A DNA stretch of 64,000 bases from assembly GCA_947631545.1 (NCBI GenBank), contig CANRLS010000002.1:1-64000 (forward strand). The letters are read 5' to 3'. This document shows, piece after piece, positions 54,852-61,782 of the stretch (position 1 is its first letter; the number at the start of each line of letters is the position of its first letter). A program made the translations under genes and the position numbers. Below the pieces are notes generated by a model. The model did not search any database, was not told where the DNA came from, and saw nothing but the letters and a program-made list of their open reading frames with translations. The DNA comes from an uncultured Atopobiaceae bacterium (GTDB lineage Bacteria > Actinomycetota > Coriobacteriia > Coriobacteriales > Atopobiaceae).

Positions 54852-55790
54852 ATGAGGACCCATGACCTGGTGATCGTCGGAGCCGGACCCGCAGGGCTCG
54901 CCGCCGCCATCTATGCCGACCGGGCCGCCCTCGATTGCCTCACCGTCGAGCAGGGCACCTTCGGCGGCCAGCTGGGGCTCACGGACTTGGTGGACAACTA
55001 TCCCGGCATCGAGGATGTGACGGGCTACGAGCTCGCCGAGAGGATGCACGCCCATGCGGAGCATCTCGGGGCACGGTTCTCGCTCGACGTCATCGAGCGA
55101 CTCGTCTACGACGATGTGCGAGGGCGCTTCCAGCTCGACGGCATGAGCGAGACCTACGAATCGAGGGCGGTCATCCTCGCCTCGGGTGGAACGCCCAGAC
55201 CCGCGGGCTTCGAGGGCGAGGACTTCTTCCGTGGCCATGGCGTCTCCTACTGCGCCACGTGCGATGGCATGTTCTACAAGGACAAGCTCTGCTACGTGGT
55301 GGGTGGCGGCAACACCGCCTGCGAGGAGGCCGAGTTCCTCACGCGGTTCGCGAGCAAGGTCGTGATGGTGGTGCGCAAAGACCACCTGAGAGCCCAGCCG
55401 TCGCTCATCGCCAAGGTCGTGGAGCACCCCAAGGTCGAGATCCGCTACAACACGCGAATCGTCTCGATGGCGGGCGAGATGCTCCCGAGAAGCTTAACGC
55501 TAGAAAATACAGTCAGCGGCAGGCGGTGGGTCGAGGAGCATGAGCCGGGTTCCTTTGGGGTCTTCGTCTTCATCGGCAACATCCCCACGTCGGCGCTGGC
55601 CGAGGGACTCGCCTCGATGAACGCCAACGGCGAGATCCAGACGAACGAGGCCATGGAGACCTTCACGCCCGGGCTCTTCGCGGCGGGCGATGTGCGTGAG
55701 AAGCCGCTTCGCCAGATCATCACGGCGGCGGCCGATGGCGCCATCGCGGCCACGAGCGCCGCGCTCTACCTCGGGGCCATCGTCATCTGA
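54852..55790 (+). CDS. trxB: Thioredoxin reductase family flavoprotein
   Basis: A 312-residue NAD(P)H- and FAD-dependent reductase. It has the FAD loop VGAGPAGLAAA, the redox motif CATCDG (CxxC, about residue 136), the nucleotide loop VGGGNTACEEA and the second FAD motif FAAGDVREKPLRQI. The length suits low-molecular-weight TrxB. No thioredoxin gene is adjacent, so the physiological partner is unknown. A short AT-rich patch with TTA and CTA codons (about 55490-55520) interrupts an otherwise GC-rich gene without breaking the frame. Confidence 0.88.
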   Translation: MRTHDLVIVGAGPAGLAAAIYADRAALDCLTVEQGTFGGQLGLTDLVDNYPGIEDVTGYELAERMHAHAEHLGARFSLDVIERLVYDDVRGRFQLDGMSETYESRAVILASGGTPRPAGFEGEDFFRGHGVSYCATCDGMFYKDKLCYVVGGGNTACEEAEFLTRFASKVVMVVRKDHLRAQPSLIAKVVEHPKVEIRYNTRIVSMAGEMLPRSLTLENTVSGRRWVEEHEPGSFGVFVFIGNIPTSALAEGLASMNANGEIQTNEAMETFTPGLFAAGDVREKPLRQIITAAADGAIAATSAALYLGAIVI

Positions 55791-56138
55791 AAATACGATA
55801 ATATATCTTATGTAAAGTAGAGGAATCCGCAGCTACACCCGCCGGCGACGACCGCGAGCTCCTCGTCCTCGACCTTGCCCTCTGCGGGTGCCTCGGGGAT
55901 GAGGAGCGGCTCCTCGCATGGGTGCACCTGCGCGCTCGACGCGATCGCGCAGCGTGGCGGCCACCGCGGCACGTTGGGCCATGTCCTCCGGTTCCAAGAG
56001 GTTCGAATTGGAGCCTCCGCCCGCGCAGCCGCGAGCGATTCCCCAGCCGCGAAAGACGACGGACGCGACGGCATGCCTTGAAGGGAATGGATGAATCGAC
56101 GGAGCGACCGGTCATCGCCGTAGCGCGCTCGAATGCGG
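55791..56138. other. 348-nt region between convergent trxB and the NlpC/P60 gene
   Basis: The first 30 bases (to about 55820) are AT-rich, in contrast to everything around. The remainder is GC-rich and contains, on the minus strand, fragments of a reading frame ending in a double-glycine leader-like motif (see 55808-55982). I see no convincing terminator hairpin for either flanking gene. Confidence 0.5.
55808..55982 (-). pseudogene. Possible frameshifted RiPP precursor with GG-type leader end
   Basis: On the minus strand the frame ending at 55808 finishes with VEDEELAVVAGG followed by CSCGFLYFT. This looks like the end of a double-glycine (NHLP/Nif11-type) leader plus a short cysteine-containing core. 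Starting from an ATG at 55982 with GGAGG just upstream, another frame reads MAQRAAVAATLRDRVERAGA as a leader-like helix, but it needs one frameshift near 55918 to join the GG motif. A single-frame alternative begins at 56074 (88 residues) but its first half looks like a non-coding reading. No modifying enzyme or exporter gene is near. It could be a decayed precursor, a sequencing-level frameshift, or chance. Confidence 0.25.
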
Positions 56139-57194
56139 CTAGAGGACGGAACCACCGCCCATGAACCCACCGTAGTAGAGGGAATAGAGCTCGCGCTCCT
56201 GAACCGCTCTGCCAGGCGATGGCGCGTCGATCATCATATAGCGGCCGGTGACGGGATCCATGCCCACGAAGAGCGCCACATGGCCGCCGCCGCTCATGGC
56301 GACGATGTCGCCGGGCTTGAGCTGGCCGACGTCGCTCGTCCAGGTTCCGTGGTCCTTCAGCCACTGGATCTGCTCCCACGTGGTGCGCGGCAGGTCGACG
56401 CCGAAGTGCCGGTAGACCCACCAGGTGAGCCCGGAGCAGTCGAAGCCCCCCTCTTCAGGGCTCTCGCCGCTGGAGACGTAGGGCCAGCCGAGCCATTCGC
56501 GCGCATAGGCGAGGACCTCGGGATGGCCATCGCCGGGCGCGACGACGTCCTCCACGGGATCTTGCGGTTCGTTCTGCTCCGGGGGCAAGGGGTCGGCGGC
56601 CGAGGGGTCGATATCGGGATAGCCGAAGCGACCCTGGTAGCGCTCGGCCTCGCTCATCGAATCTTTGCCGCGCGTCCCCCACCACTTGGCGCCCTCGAAC
56701 TGCCAGCCCTTCCAGCTCTGGGAATTCGCCCACGTATAGTCCGTAGAGTAGATATGGGCGCCGGCGGTCGTTATGTAGGGAATATAGAGGCGATACATCG
56801 GAGTGCCCGACGAGTCCGCCGAATGGAACTTCACGCCCTCCTGAACCCACCCGAGCGTCGGCAGCGTGTTGTACTCGTTCTCATCGAGCGTGAAGAGATG
56901 GTCGTCGTTGTTGGGGTTGTACAGGCGATACACGGGCTGCGCGGACTCGCTCGGCACGTAGAGGGCGACCCACTCGTAGTTCCAGCCGATGCCGTCGAGG
57001 ACGTTGCGCTCGTTCCTGTCCGTCGTGAAGAAGCCCTCTCCCGTGTTGGGATTCTCGAGGTAGTAGAGGGGCAGCTCTTCCGCGGAAGCGGGATCTGCGA
57101 GAGCCGGGGCAGCGGAACCGGTGAGGATCGCCGCCGCTACGGCCAGGGAGCTCGCAGTCGCTCCAATGGCCCTTCGGATCGCCTTGACGTCCAT
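56139..57194 (-). CDS. Secreted NlpC/P60 peptidoglycan hydrolase with DUF5648-type repeats
   Basis: A 351-residue exported protein. A signal peptide (about 1-33, SAAPALA then DP) is followed by three related repeats (about 40-165) with YYLENPNTGEGFFTT, YRLYNPNNDDHLFTL and YRLYIPYITTAGAHIYST, typical of DUF5648. A linker leads to a C-terminal NlpC/P60 domain with the catalytic cysteine in FDCSGLTWW (about 252) and histidine in GGGHVALFVG (about 304). It should cleave stem peptides of peptidoglycan; the repeats may bind the wall or a glycan. It follows apt on the same strand after 163 nt and has its own candidate promoter. Confidence 0.9.
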   Translation of the reverse strand: MDVKAIRRAIGATASSLAVAAAILTGSAAPALADPASAEELPLYYLENPNTGEGFFTTDRNERNVLDGIGWNYEWVALYVPSESAQPVYRLYNPNNDDHLFTLDENEYNTLPTLGWVQEGVKFHSADSSGTPMYRLYIPYITTAGAHIYSTDYTWANSQSWKGWQFEGAKWWGTRGKDSMSEAERYQGRFGYPDIDPSAADPLPPEQNEPQDPVEDVVAPGDGHPEVLAYAREWLGWPYVSSGESPEEGGFDCSGLTWWVYRHFGVDLPRTTWEQIQWLKDHGTWTSDVGQLKPGDIVAMSGGGHVALFVGMDPVTGRYMMIDAPSPGRAVQERELYSLYYGGFMGGGSVL

Positions 57195-57328
57195 GGAATC
57201 CCTTCGCTCGCCCTTCAGAGCCGCTTCCCCCGATCGCGGGGATGGGATCCGCGCACCATCAGACCCCAGACTCCCGCTGCGCGATTCGCTTCACCTTCCC
57301 ATGCGGTGCGTTCGCGAACCGGCAGCCA

Positions 57329-57361
57329 CACCATACGCAAACGATATGGTGACATTGTCAA
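57329..57361 (-). promoter_or_regulatory. Candidate promoter/operator of the NlpC/P60 gene
   Basis: On the minus strand a consensus TTGACA (57361-57356) lies 20 nt before TATGGT (57335-57330). The spacing is long for a standard promoter. An inverted repeat CACCATA-N9-TATGGTG (57329-57351) sits between them, as an operator would. The -35 overlaps the apt stop codon. Confidence 0.4.
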
Positions 57362-57897
57362 TCGACCTTGACCAAGGAGAAGAGCTCCGTACCCCCCACT
57401 TCGTCGGCCAAAAGCTTTCTAGGGTTAAGAAAAGCCAGCTCCATGATGCAGCCGAAACCGACCACCTTGGCGCCCGCCTGCTCTGCGAGCCGAGCGCAGG
57501 CCACGGCCGTGCCTCCGGTGGCGAGCAGGTCGTCGACGATGATCACGCGATCGCCGGCGCCGAGCGAATCCCTGTGGATCTGCAGCTCATCGGTGCCGTA
57601 CTCCAGCGCGTACGTTTGGCTGTAGACCTCGCGCGGCAGCTTTCCCGGCTTGCGGGCGGCGACGAAGCCCGCAGAGAGCCTGTAGGCGATGGCGGAGCCA
57701 AGGAGGAACCCCCGGGCTTCGGCGCTCATGACCTTCGTGATGCCCTTGCCGATGTAGTGGTCGACGAGCTCGTCGATCACGCAGGCGAAGCCCTGGGGAT
57801 CTCCCAGGAGCGGCATGATGTCCTTGAAGACGACGCCGGGCTCCGGATAGTCCGGGATGTCGACGATGAGGCTCTCGTAATCGAAGTTCGCGCCCAT
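57358..57897 (-). CDS. apt: Adenine phosphoribosyltransferase
   Basis: A 179-residue purine salvage enzyme making AMP from adenine and PRPP. The PRPP motif VIIVDDLLATGGTA and N-terminal IPDYPEPGVVFKDIMPLL are characteristic. It lies 54 nt behind the MerR gene on the same strand. The purine permease encoded 3 kb away could supply its substrate. Confidence 0.95.
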   Translation of the reverse strand: MGANFDYESLIVDIPDYPEPGVVFKDIMPLLGDPQGFACVIDELVDHYIGKGITKVMSAEARGFLLGSAIAYRLSAGFVAARKPGKLPREVYSQTYALEYGTDELQIHRDSLGAGDRVIIVDDLLATGGTAVACARLAEQAGAKVVGFGCIMELAFLNPRKLLADEVGGTELFSLVKVD

Positions 57898-57951
57898 GCT
57901 CTCCCCTTCCCGCAGACGCCACCTGTGAGCGCCCGCATCATCGGATCGACG

Positions 57952-58674
57952 TCAGTCAGCCGACGACCGCTCCGTCGGCCTTCTCAGGCTGTTCTTGAGG
58001 TTCCTTCGTATGAGCGCCGCACGGACGTTGCCCGTGAGCGCGAGGATCTGGTCGAACGCGCGGTTGCGCTCCTCCCAGGCAGCTTCGGGCGACTCTCCCC
58101 TCTTCTGGCCGAAATACGAGAGCACCTGTTCGAAGAGGAAGCTCTCGCGATTGGCGGCCATGACGTACTGCTTGAGGTTCCTGGGCTCGATGCCGAAGCG
58201 ATGGAGCGCCTCAGCGCTCCGGATGAGCGCGAAGTCGTGGCCGTCGACGAGGTCCCTGCCCTTCGGCGAGCGCTTGAGTTCGATGAGCTGGCATTGCGCG
58301 AGCGATTGGACGAAGCTCACCGAGACGCCCAGGAGCTCGGGCATGCGCTCTATGGGATGGAGCCGCTCGGTGACGTCCTCGGTGTCGACGACGGCTTGCG
58401 GATAGGCGTTCACGCCGCCCATGCCGGTTCCGTTGCCGTCGAGCTCCTCCTTGATGACGGAGAGTGGCAGGAAGCGGGTTTTCTGCAGATAGAGGATGGT
58501 CTCGAGGCGCTTCACATCGGAGGGCTTGAAGAGCCGGTAGCCGCCCGCCGTCCGCTCGAGGTCGAGGAGCCCCTCCTCCTCGAGGTAGCGCACCTTCGAC
58601 ACGGTGAGGTCGGGATAAGAGCCCTGTAGGCGCTTGACGACCTTGCCGATGGTGATGGTGCCCCCTTGAGCCAT
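57952..58674 (-). CDS. MerR-family regulator, FtsR/Rv1828-like
   Basis: A 240-residue regulator with an N-terminal MerR winged helix (TITIGKVVKRLQGSYPDL, VSKVRYLEEEGLLDLERT and GGYRLFKPSDVKRLE) and a long C-terminal part lacking metal-binding cysteines; a second helix-turn-helix-like region appears near residues 110-150. Two-domain MerR proteins directly behind a GarA/OdhI FHA gene are conserved in actinobacteria (Rv1828, and FtsR of Corynebacterium, which acts on ftsZ expression). The link to cell division here is inference from that context. Confidence 0.82.
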   Translation of the reverse strand: MAQGGTITIGKVVKRLQGSYPDLTVSKVRYLEEEGLLDLERTAGGYRLFKPSDVKRLETILYLQKTRFLPLSVIKEELDGNGTGMGGVNAYPQAVVDTEDVTERLHPIERMPELLGVSVSFVQSLAQCQLIELKRSPKGRDLVDGHDFALIRSAEALHRFGIEPRNLKQYVMAANRESFLFEQVLSYFGQKRGESPEAAWEERNRAFDQILALTGNVRAALIRRNLKNSLRRPTERSSAD

Positions 58675-58686
58675 GGAGAACCTTCG

Positions 58687-59106
58687 CTACCCTTCCGCGG
58701 GTATCCGGCTCGTGCTCTGCGTGGTGTGGTAAACCATCCTGAACGTGCCGATCTGGATGGTCGAGCCGTCCTCGAGGGCGGCTCGGTTCACGATGGCTCC
58801 GTTCACCCAGGTGCCGTTGAGCGATCCGAGATCCTCGAGCATGGCCTTGCCCGGCGAGAGCTCGAGGCGGGCGTGATGGCGCGAGACCGTCATGTCGTTC
58901 AGGAAGACGTTGTTCGACGGGTCGCGCCCGATGGTCACGAGTGGGGTGTCGAGCACGAACGTCGTGCCGGTGTGCGGCCCCTTGACGATGCTCAGCGTGG
59001 GATTGGGCAGCCGATCGGGGCTGAGCAGGTCGGGAACCGTCTCGTCCGCAGAGGGCATCTTGAATATCGTCGTAGGGTTCTCGCCCTCATGCCTCAGGTC
59101 AGCCAT
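58687..59106 (-). CDS. FHA-domain protein of the GarA/OdhI family
   Basis: A 139-residue phosphopeptide-binding protein. The FHA domain (about 38-115) has IGRDPSNNVFLND, VSRHHARLEL and LGSLNGTWVN. The N-terminal tail contains PTTIFKM (Thr12-Thr13), matching the twin-threonine motif ETTSVFR that Ser/Thr kinases phosphorylate in GarA and OdhI, which switches them off 2-oxoglutarate dehydrogenase and glutamate enzymes. No kinase is encoded in the window. The MerR gene follows 12 nt after its stop, and the GGAGG ribosome site is clear. Confidence 0.85.
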   Translation of the reverse strand: MADLRHEGENPTTIFKMPSADETVPDLLSPDRLPNPTLSIVKGPHTGTTFVLDTPLVTIGRDPSNNVFLNDMTVSRHHARLELSPGKAMLEDLGSLNGTWVNGAIVNRAALEDGSTIQIGTFRMVYHTTQSTSRIPAEG

Positions 59107-59131
59107 GAACCTCGCGCCTCCAGCTTCGGAT

Positions 59132-59152
59132 GAGCGTTACGCTCCCATGATA
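59132..59152 (-). promoter_or_regulatory. Promoter of the FHA-MerR operon with a start-site palindrome
   Basis: TATCAT on the minus strand (59152-59147) is a good -10; transcription would begin near 59140. GAGCGT-T-ACGCTC (59132-59144), a perfect 6-bp inverted repeat, spans that start point and could be an operator. Confidence 0.45.
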
Positions 59153-59161
59153 GCGGGGAGG

Positions 59162-59536
59162 CTACCTGCAGGCCACGGCCGATACCTGTATCGGGGCGCC
59201 CAACGGCAGCGATGCGGCGCCGACGACGTTCCTGGCCGGATAGGGCTTGGAGAGGCGCTCGGCGAGCACCTCGTTCACGATTTGGACGTCGGCGAGGTCG
59301 GTGAGCCACACGGTGAGGGAGCAGGCGTCATCCAACGAGAGGCCGGCGTCTTGGAGCACCGCCTCCACGTTCATGAGGCACCGGGCGGCCATGGCCCCCA
59401 CCGAGGCCTCGATGACCTCGCCGGTGAGCGGATCTTGGGGCAGCTGCGCCGAGACGAAGACGTAGCGGGCGGCCGATGCCCCTTGGGAATAGGCGCCGAG
59501 GGGCTCGGGGGCGGCGGCGGTTCTTATGGCGTACAC
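59162..59536 (-). CDS. RidA-family protein
   Basis: A 124-residue trimer-forming Rid protein (YjgF/UK114). The GAYSQG motif, the substrate-binding arginine in YPARNVVGAASLP and the overall length match. The conserved glutamate of true RidA (Glu120 in E. coli, in IEIEAIA) appears to be serine here (QVSAVA), so enamine deaminase activity is uncertain and it may belong to another Rid subgroup. The GTG start at 59536 follows AGGGGG. It lies 8 nt behind a PLP-dependent enzyme gene, a typical partner because such enzymes release reactive enamines. Confidence 0.88.
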   Translation of the reverse strand: MYAIRTAAAPEPLGAYSQGASAARYVFVSAQLPQDPLTGEVIEASVGAMAARCLMNVEAVLQDAGLSLDDACSLTVWLTDLADVQIVNEVLAERLSKPYPARNVVGAASLPLGAPIQVSAVACR

Positions 59537-59544
59537 GGCGCCCC

Positions 59545-60783
59545 CTATCGTTCGAGCTCTCGAAGGGCCGCATCGAGCCTCGGCAGGGCCTCTTCGATGA
59601 CGGAGGTCGGACAGGCGAGGTTCCAGCGCTCGAAGCCCCTCCCGAGGTCGCCGAACATCGGCCCCTCGTCGAAGAAGAGGCCGTGGGCCCGCAAGATCCG
59701 CTCCTGGGCCTTCGGATCCCTGCCGGCGGCCGTGAGGTCGAGCCAGGCGAGGTAGGTGCCCTCCATATCGGTCACCTTCACCCACGGGTGGCTGGCTGCG
59801 AGGTGCTCCCTCACCAGCTGGTAGTTCTCCCAGACGATGGCGATGAGCTCCTCGAGCCACCCCTCGCACTCGTCGTAGGCCACCTGGCAGGCCCTGTAGG
59901 CGAGCGCGTTCAGGCTGTGGAAGCCCGATTTGGCGAGCTCGTTGGTGAAGTCGCTTCGCATCCTGGGGTTCTGGATGAAGATGTTCGAGCACTGGAGCCC
60001 GGCGATGTTGAAGGACTTGGAGGGCGCGGTGCAGGTCATCGCCCATTCGAACTCGCCCGACTTCATGACCTTCATGATGGTGGTGTGGCCATGGCGGCAG
60101 CCGGGCATGATAAGGTCGTCGTGGATCTCGTCGGAGACGATGAACACGTCATGGGCGATGCAGAGCTCCACGAGGCGACGGAGCTCGCCCTCGGTCCAGA
60201 CGCGTCCCACCGGGTTATGGGGGCTGCAGAGGATGAGGAGCCGGTTGGACGGATCCTTCACGAGCTCGGCGAGGCCCTCGAAATCCATGAGGTAGCGCCC
60301 CTCCTCGTGGAGAAGCGGGTTCTCGACGACGCGCCGGCCCGTCTCGAGGACGCAGCGATAGAAGGGCGGATAGACCGGGGTCTGGATGATGACGCCATCG
60401 CCCACCTGCGTGAACGCCTTGACTGCGGTGAAGAGCGCGTCCACGACGCCCGGCGTCTGGACGAGCCAATCGAGCGAGGGCGTCCAGGAGTGGCGGCGGA
60501 ACTGCCAGCCCAGGACCGCGTCGAGGTAGTCGTCGGTGGCCTGCGTATAGCCGAGGGTGGCGATGGCGGCGGTCTCCTGGATGGCCCGCACGATCTGGGG
60601 CGCAGTCCGGAACTCCATGTCGGCAATGGAGAACGGCACGACGCCCGGCTGCACATCCTCGTCCTGCTCGTACATGAGCGCCCATTTGGCGGAGCCCTCG
60701 AGGGAGCGGTCGAGGCGCGTCTCGAAGTCGTAGCTCCTGCGTCCCTCTATGGGAAAGGGCAATGGCGAGGTGTCGTAGGCCAT
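59545..60783 (-). CDS. PLP-dependent aminotransferase, MalY/PatB cystathionine beta-lyase type
   Basis: A 412-residue fold-type I PLP enzyme. The Schiff-base lysine lies in TAPSKSFNIAGLQ, preceded by SPHNPVGRVW and VSDEIHDDLI; the N-terminal WALMYE and VPFSIADMEF segments are typical of the MalY/PatB group, which cleaves C-S bonds in cystathionine or cysteine conjugates. The substrate is not decided by sequence. A clear AAAGGAG ribosome site and a -10 at 60834-60839 give it its own transcript, shared with the Rid gene. Confidence 0.9.
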   Translation of the reverse strand: MAYDTSPLPFPIEGRRSYDFETRLDRSLEGSAKWALMYEQDEDVQPGVVPFSIADMEFRTAPQIVRAIQETAAIATLGYTQATDDYLDAVLGWQFRRHSWTPSLDWLVQTPGVVDALFTAVKAFTQVGDGVIIQTPVYPPFYRCVLETGRRVVENPLLHEEGRYLMDFEGLAELVKDPSNRLLILCSPHNPVGRVWTEGELRRLVELCIAHDVFIVSDEIHDDLIMPGCRHGHTTIMKVMKSGEFEWAMTCTAPSKSFNIAGLQCSNIFIQNPRMRSDFTNELAKSGFHSLNALAYRACQVAYDECEGWLEELIAIVWENYQLVREHLAASHPWVKVTDMEGTYLAWLDLTAAGRDPKAQERILRAHGLFFDEGPMFGDLGRGFERWNLACPTSVIEEALPRLDAALRELER

Positions 60784-60833
60784 GGGCTCTCCTTTGCGCG
60801 CGGTGGGGTCCGCGAGAGCGGGCCCCGGTTCGA

Positions 60834-60839
60834 AGTCTA
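60834..60839 (-). promoter_or_regulatory. Candidate -10 of the aminotransferase gene
   Basis: TAGACT on the minus strand, 50 nt before the ATG at 60783, allows a leader of about 43 nt. It falls in the 60-nt gap after the GcvT-like gene. No -35 match is visible. Confidence 0.4.
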
Positions 60840-60843
60840 CGGG

Positions 60844-61782
60844 TTAGGCGCCGATGCCGAGGGCACGGGCGCCGATGAAGCCGCCCTCTGGGCGAAGGAG
60901 CCCCTCGAGCCCGAGCTCCTTCGGCGCGAAGGGTCGGATGGGCGCCTCCAAGTAGGCTTTGAGGCCCTCCCGATCCTCGACGAGGCGGCCCCAGATGACG
61001 GGGGTTCCCACGGGCGTCACCTGGGGGAACGACAGGAGGCTCCGCCAGATGACGGGGGCCGCCGGGGAAGGCAGGATGACGAGCCAGGCGTCCTCGGGCC
61101 AGGGAAGTCCCACGCAGGTGGTGACGATGCGGTCGAGCTCGAGGCGCGCGAGGGCGCCCGCTCGGGGAAGCTCGGTATCGTCCGCCAGGTAGTCGTCGAG
61201 CACCATCCGTGCCTCAGGGCCTTCGATGGCGAGCGTGACCAGGCCCGAGACCGGATCGTCCAGCTCCACCTCTGGCCAGAGCGACTCGCGGCTGCCGTCT
61301 TCGGCCGGCATCCCCTTGAGGGCCCTCATCGCTTCGAGCCAGGCCCTGAGGCCCTCGGCCAGCCCCGCGGGCACCCAGACGATGAAATCCTCCGCGTCGA
61401 TCCCCCCGATGAGCGCGGGGGCTATGACGGTGCCGTCGCCGGAGAGCGCGAGGGCGAAGGCGCAGCTGCCGGGCATGGGAGCCGCTGCGCTGAAGACGGT
61501 TGAGGCGAAGGAGCGCGCGCCCTCGCCGCCGATGAGGATCGACGAGAGGTCGCTCATGTCCGCGAGGGCGCAGCCCTCGATGGGCGCGTTCCACTCGCCA
61601 TCGCCCTCGCCGTAGCGCTCGACGAAGGGCGTGCCATCGCGAAGCGCGCCCGCTTGCGCGCGCAGGAGCTCGTGCTCCACGGCCAGCGGCCAGGCTCTTT
61701 CGCGAAGCCGTTCGTCGGCTCGCCGGGCGCAGCTCGACTCCCGCTCGGAGTCCTCCCCTATCGCGTGCGGCTTCTCTGCCAT
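60844..61782 (-). CDS. GcvT-like folate-binding domain protein
   Basis: A 312-residue protein resembling the glycine-cleavage T-protein/YgfZ fold: EGCALADMSDLSSILIGG near residue 70, then an ALSGDGTV and DFIVWVPAG region like the folate-binding core. No gcvH or gcvP is near, and several segments look divergent, so it is unlikely to act in glycine cleavage. Other members help iron-sulfur cluster assembly or demethylate small substrates. It begins immediately after the carboxypeptidase stop, with no gap. Confidence 0.72.
   Translation of the reverse strand: MAEKPHAIGEDSERESSCARRADERLRERAWPLAVEHELLRAQAGALRDGTPFVERYGEGDGEWNAPIEGCALADMSDLSSILIGGEGARSFASTVFSAAAPMPGSCAFALALSGDGTVIAPALIGGIDAEDFIVWVPAGLAEGLRAWLEAMRALKGMPAEDGSRESLWPEVELDDPVSGLVTLAIEGPEARMVLDDYLADDTELPRAGALARLELDRIVTTCVGLPWPEDAWLVILPSPAAPVIWRSLLSFPQVTPVGTPVIWGRLVEDREGLKAYLEAPIRPFAPKELGLEGLLRPEGGFIGARALGIGA

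Noticed and set aside
56115-56421. Arginine-rich minus-strand reading through 55783-56421 as a gene
   Set aside because: It runs into the NlpC/P60 gene in another frame and its arginine/serine-rich composition is typical of a shadow frame.
57195-57357. Leader of the NlpC/P60 gene resembling a cobalamin or c-di-AMP riboswitch (minus-strand GGGAAGGTGAAG near 57285)
   Set aside because: Only a short purine-rich piece matches. The conserved later boxes of the cobalamin element and the paired cores of the c-di-AMP element are absent.
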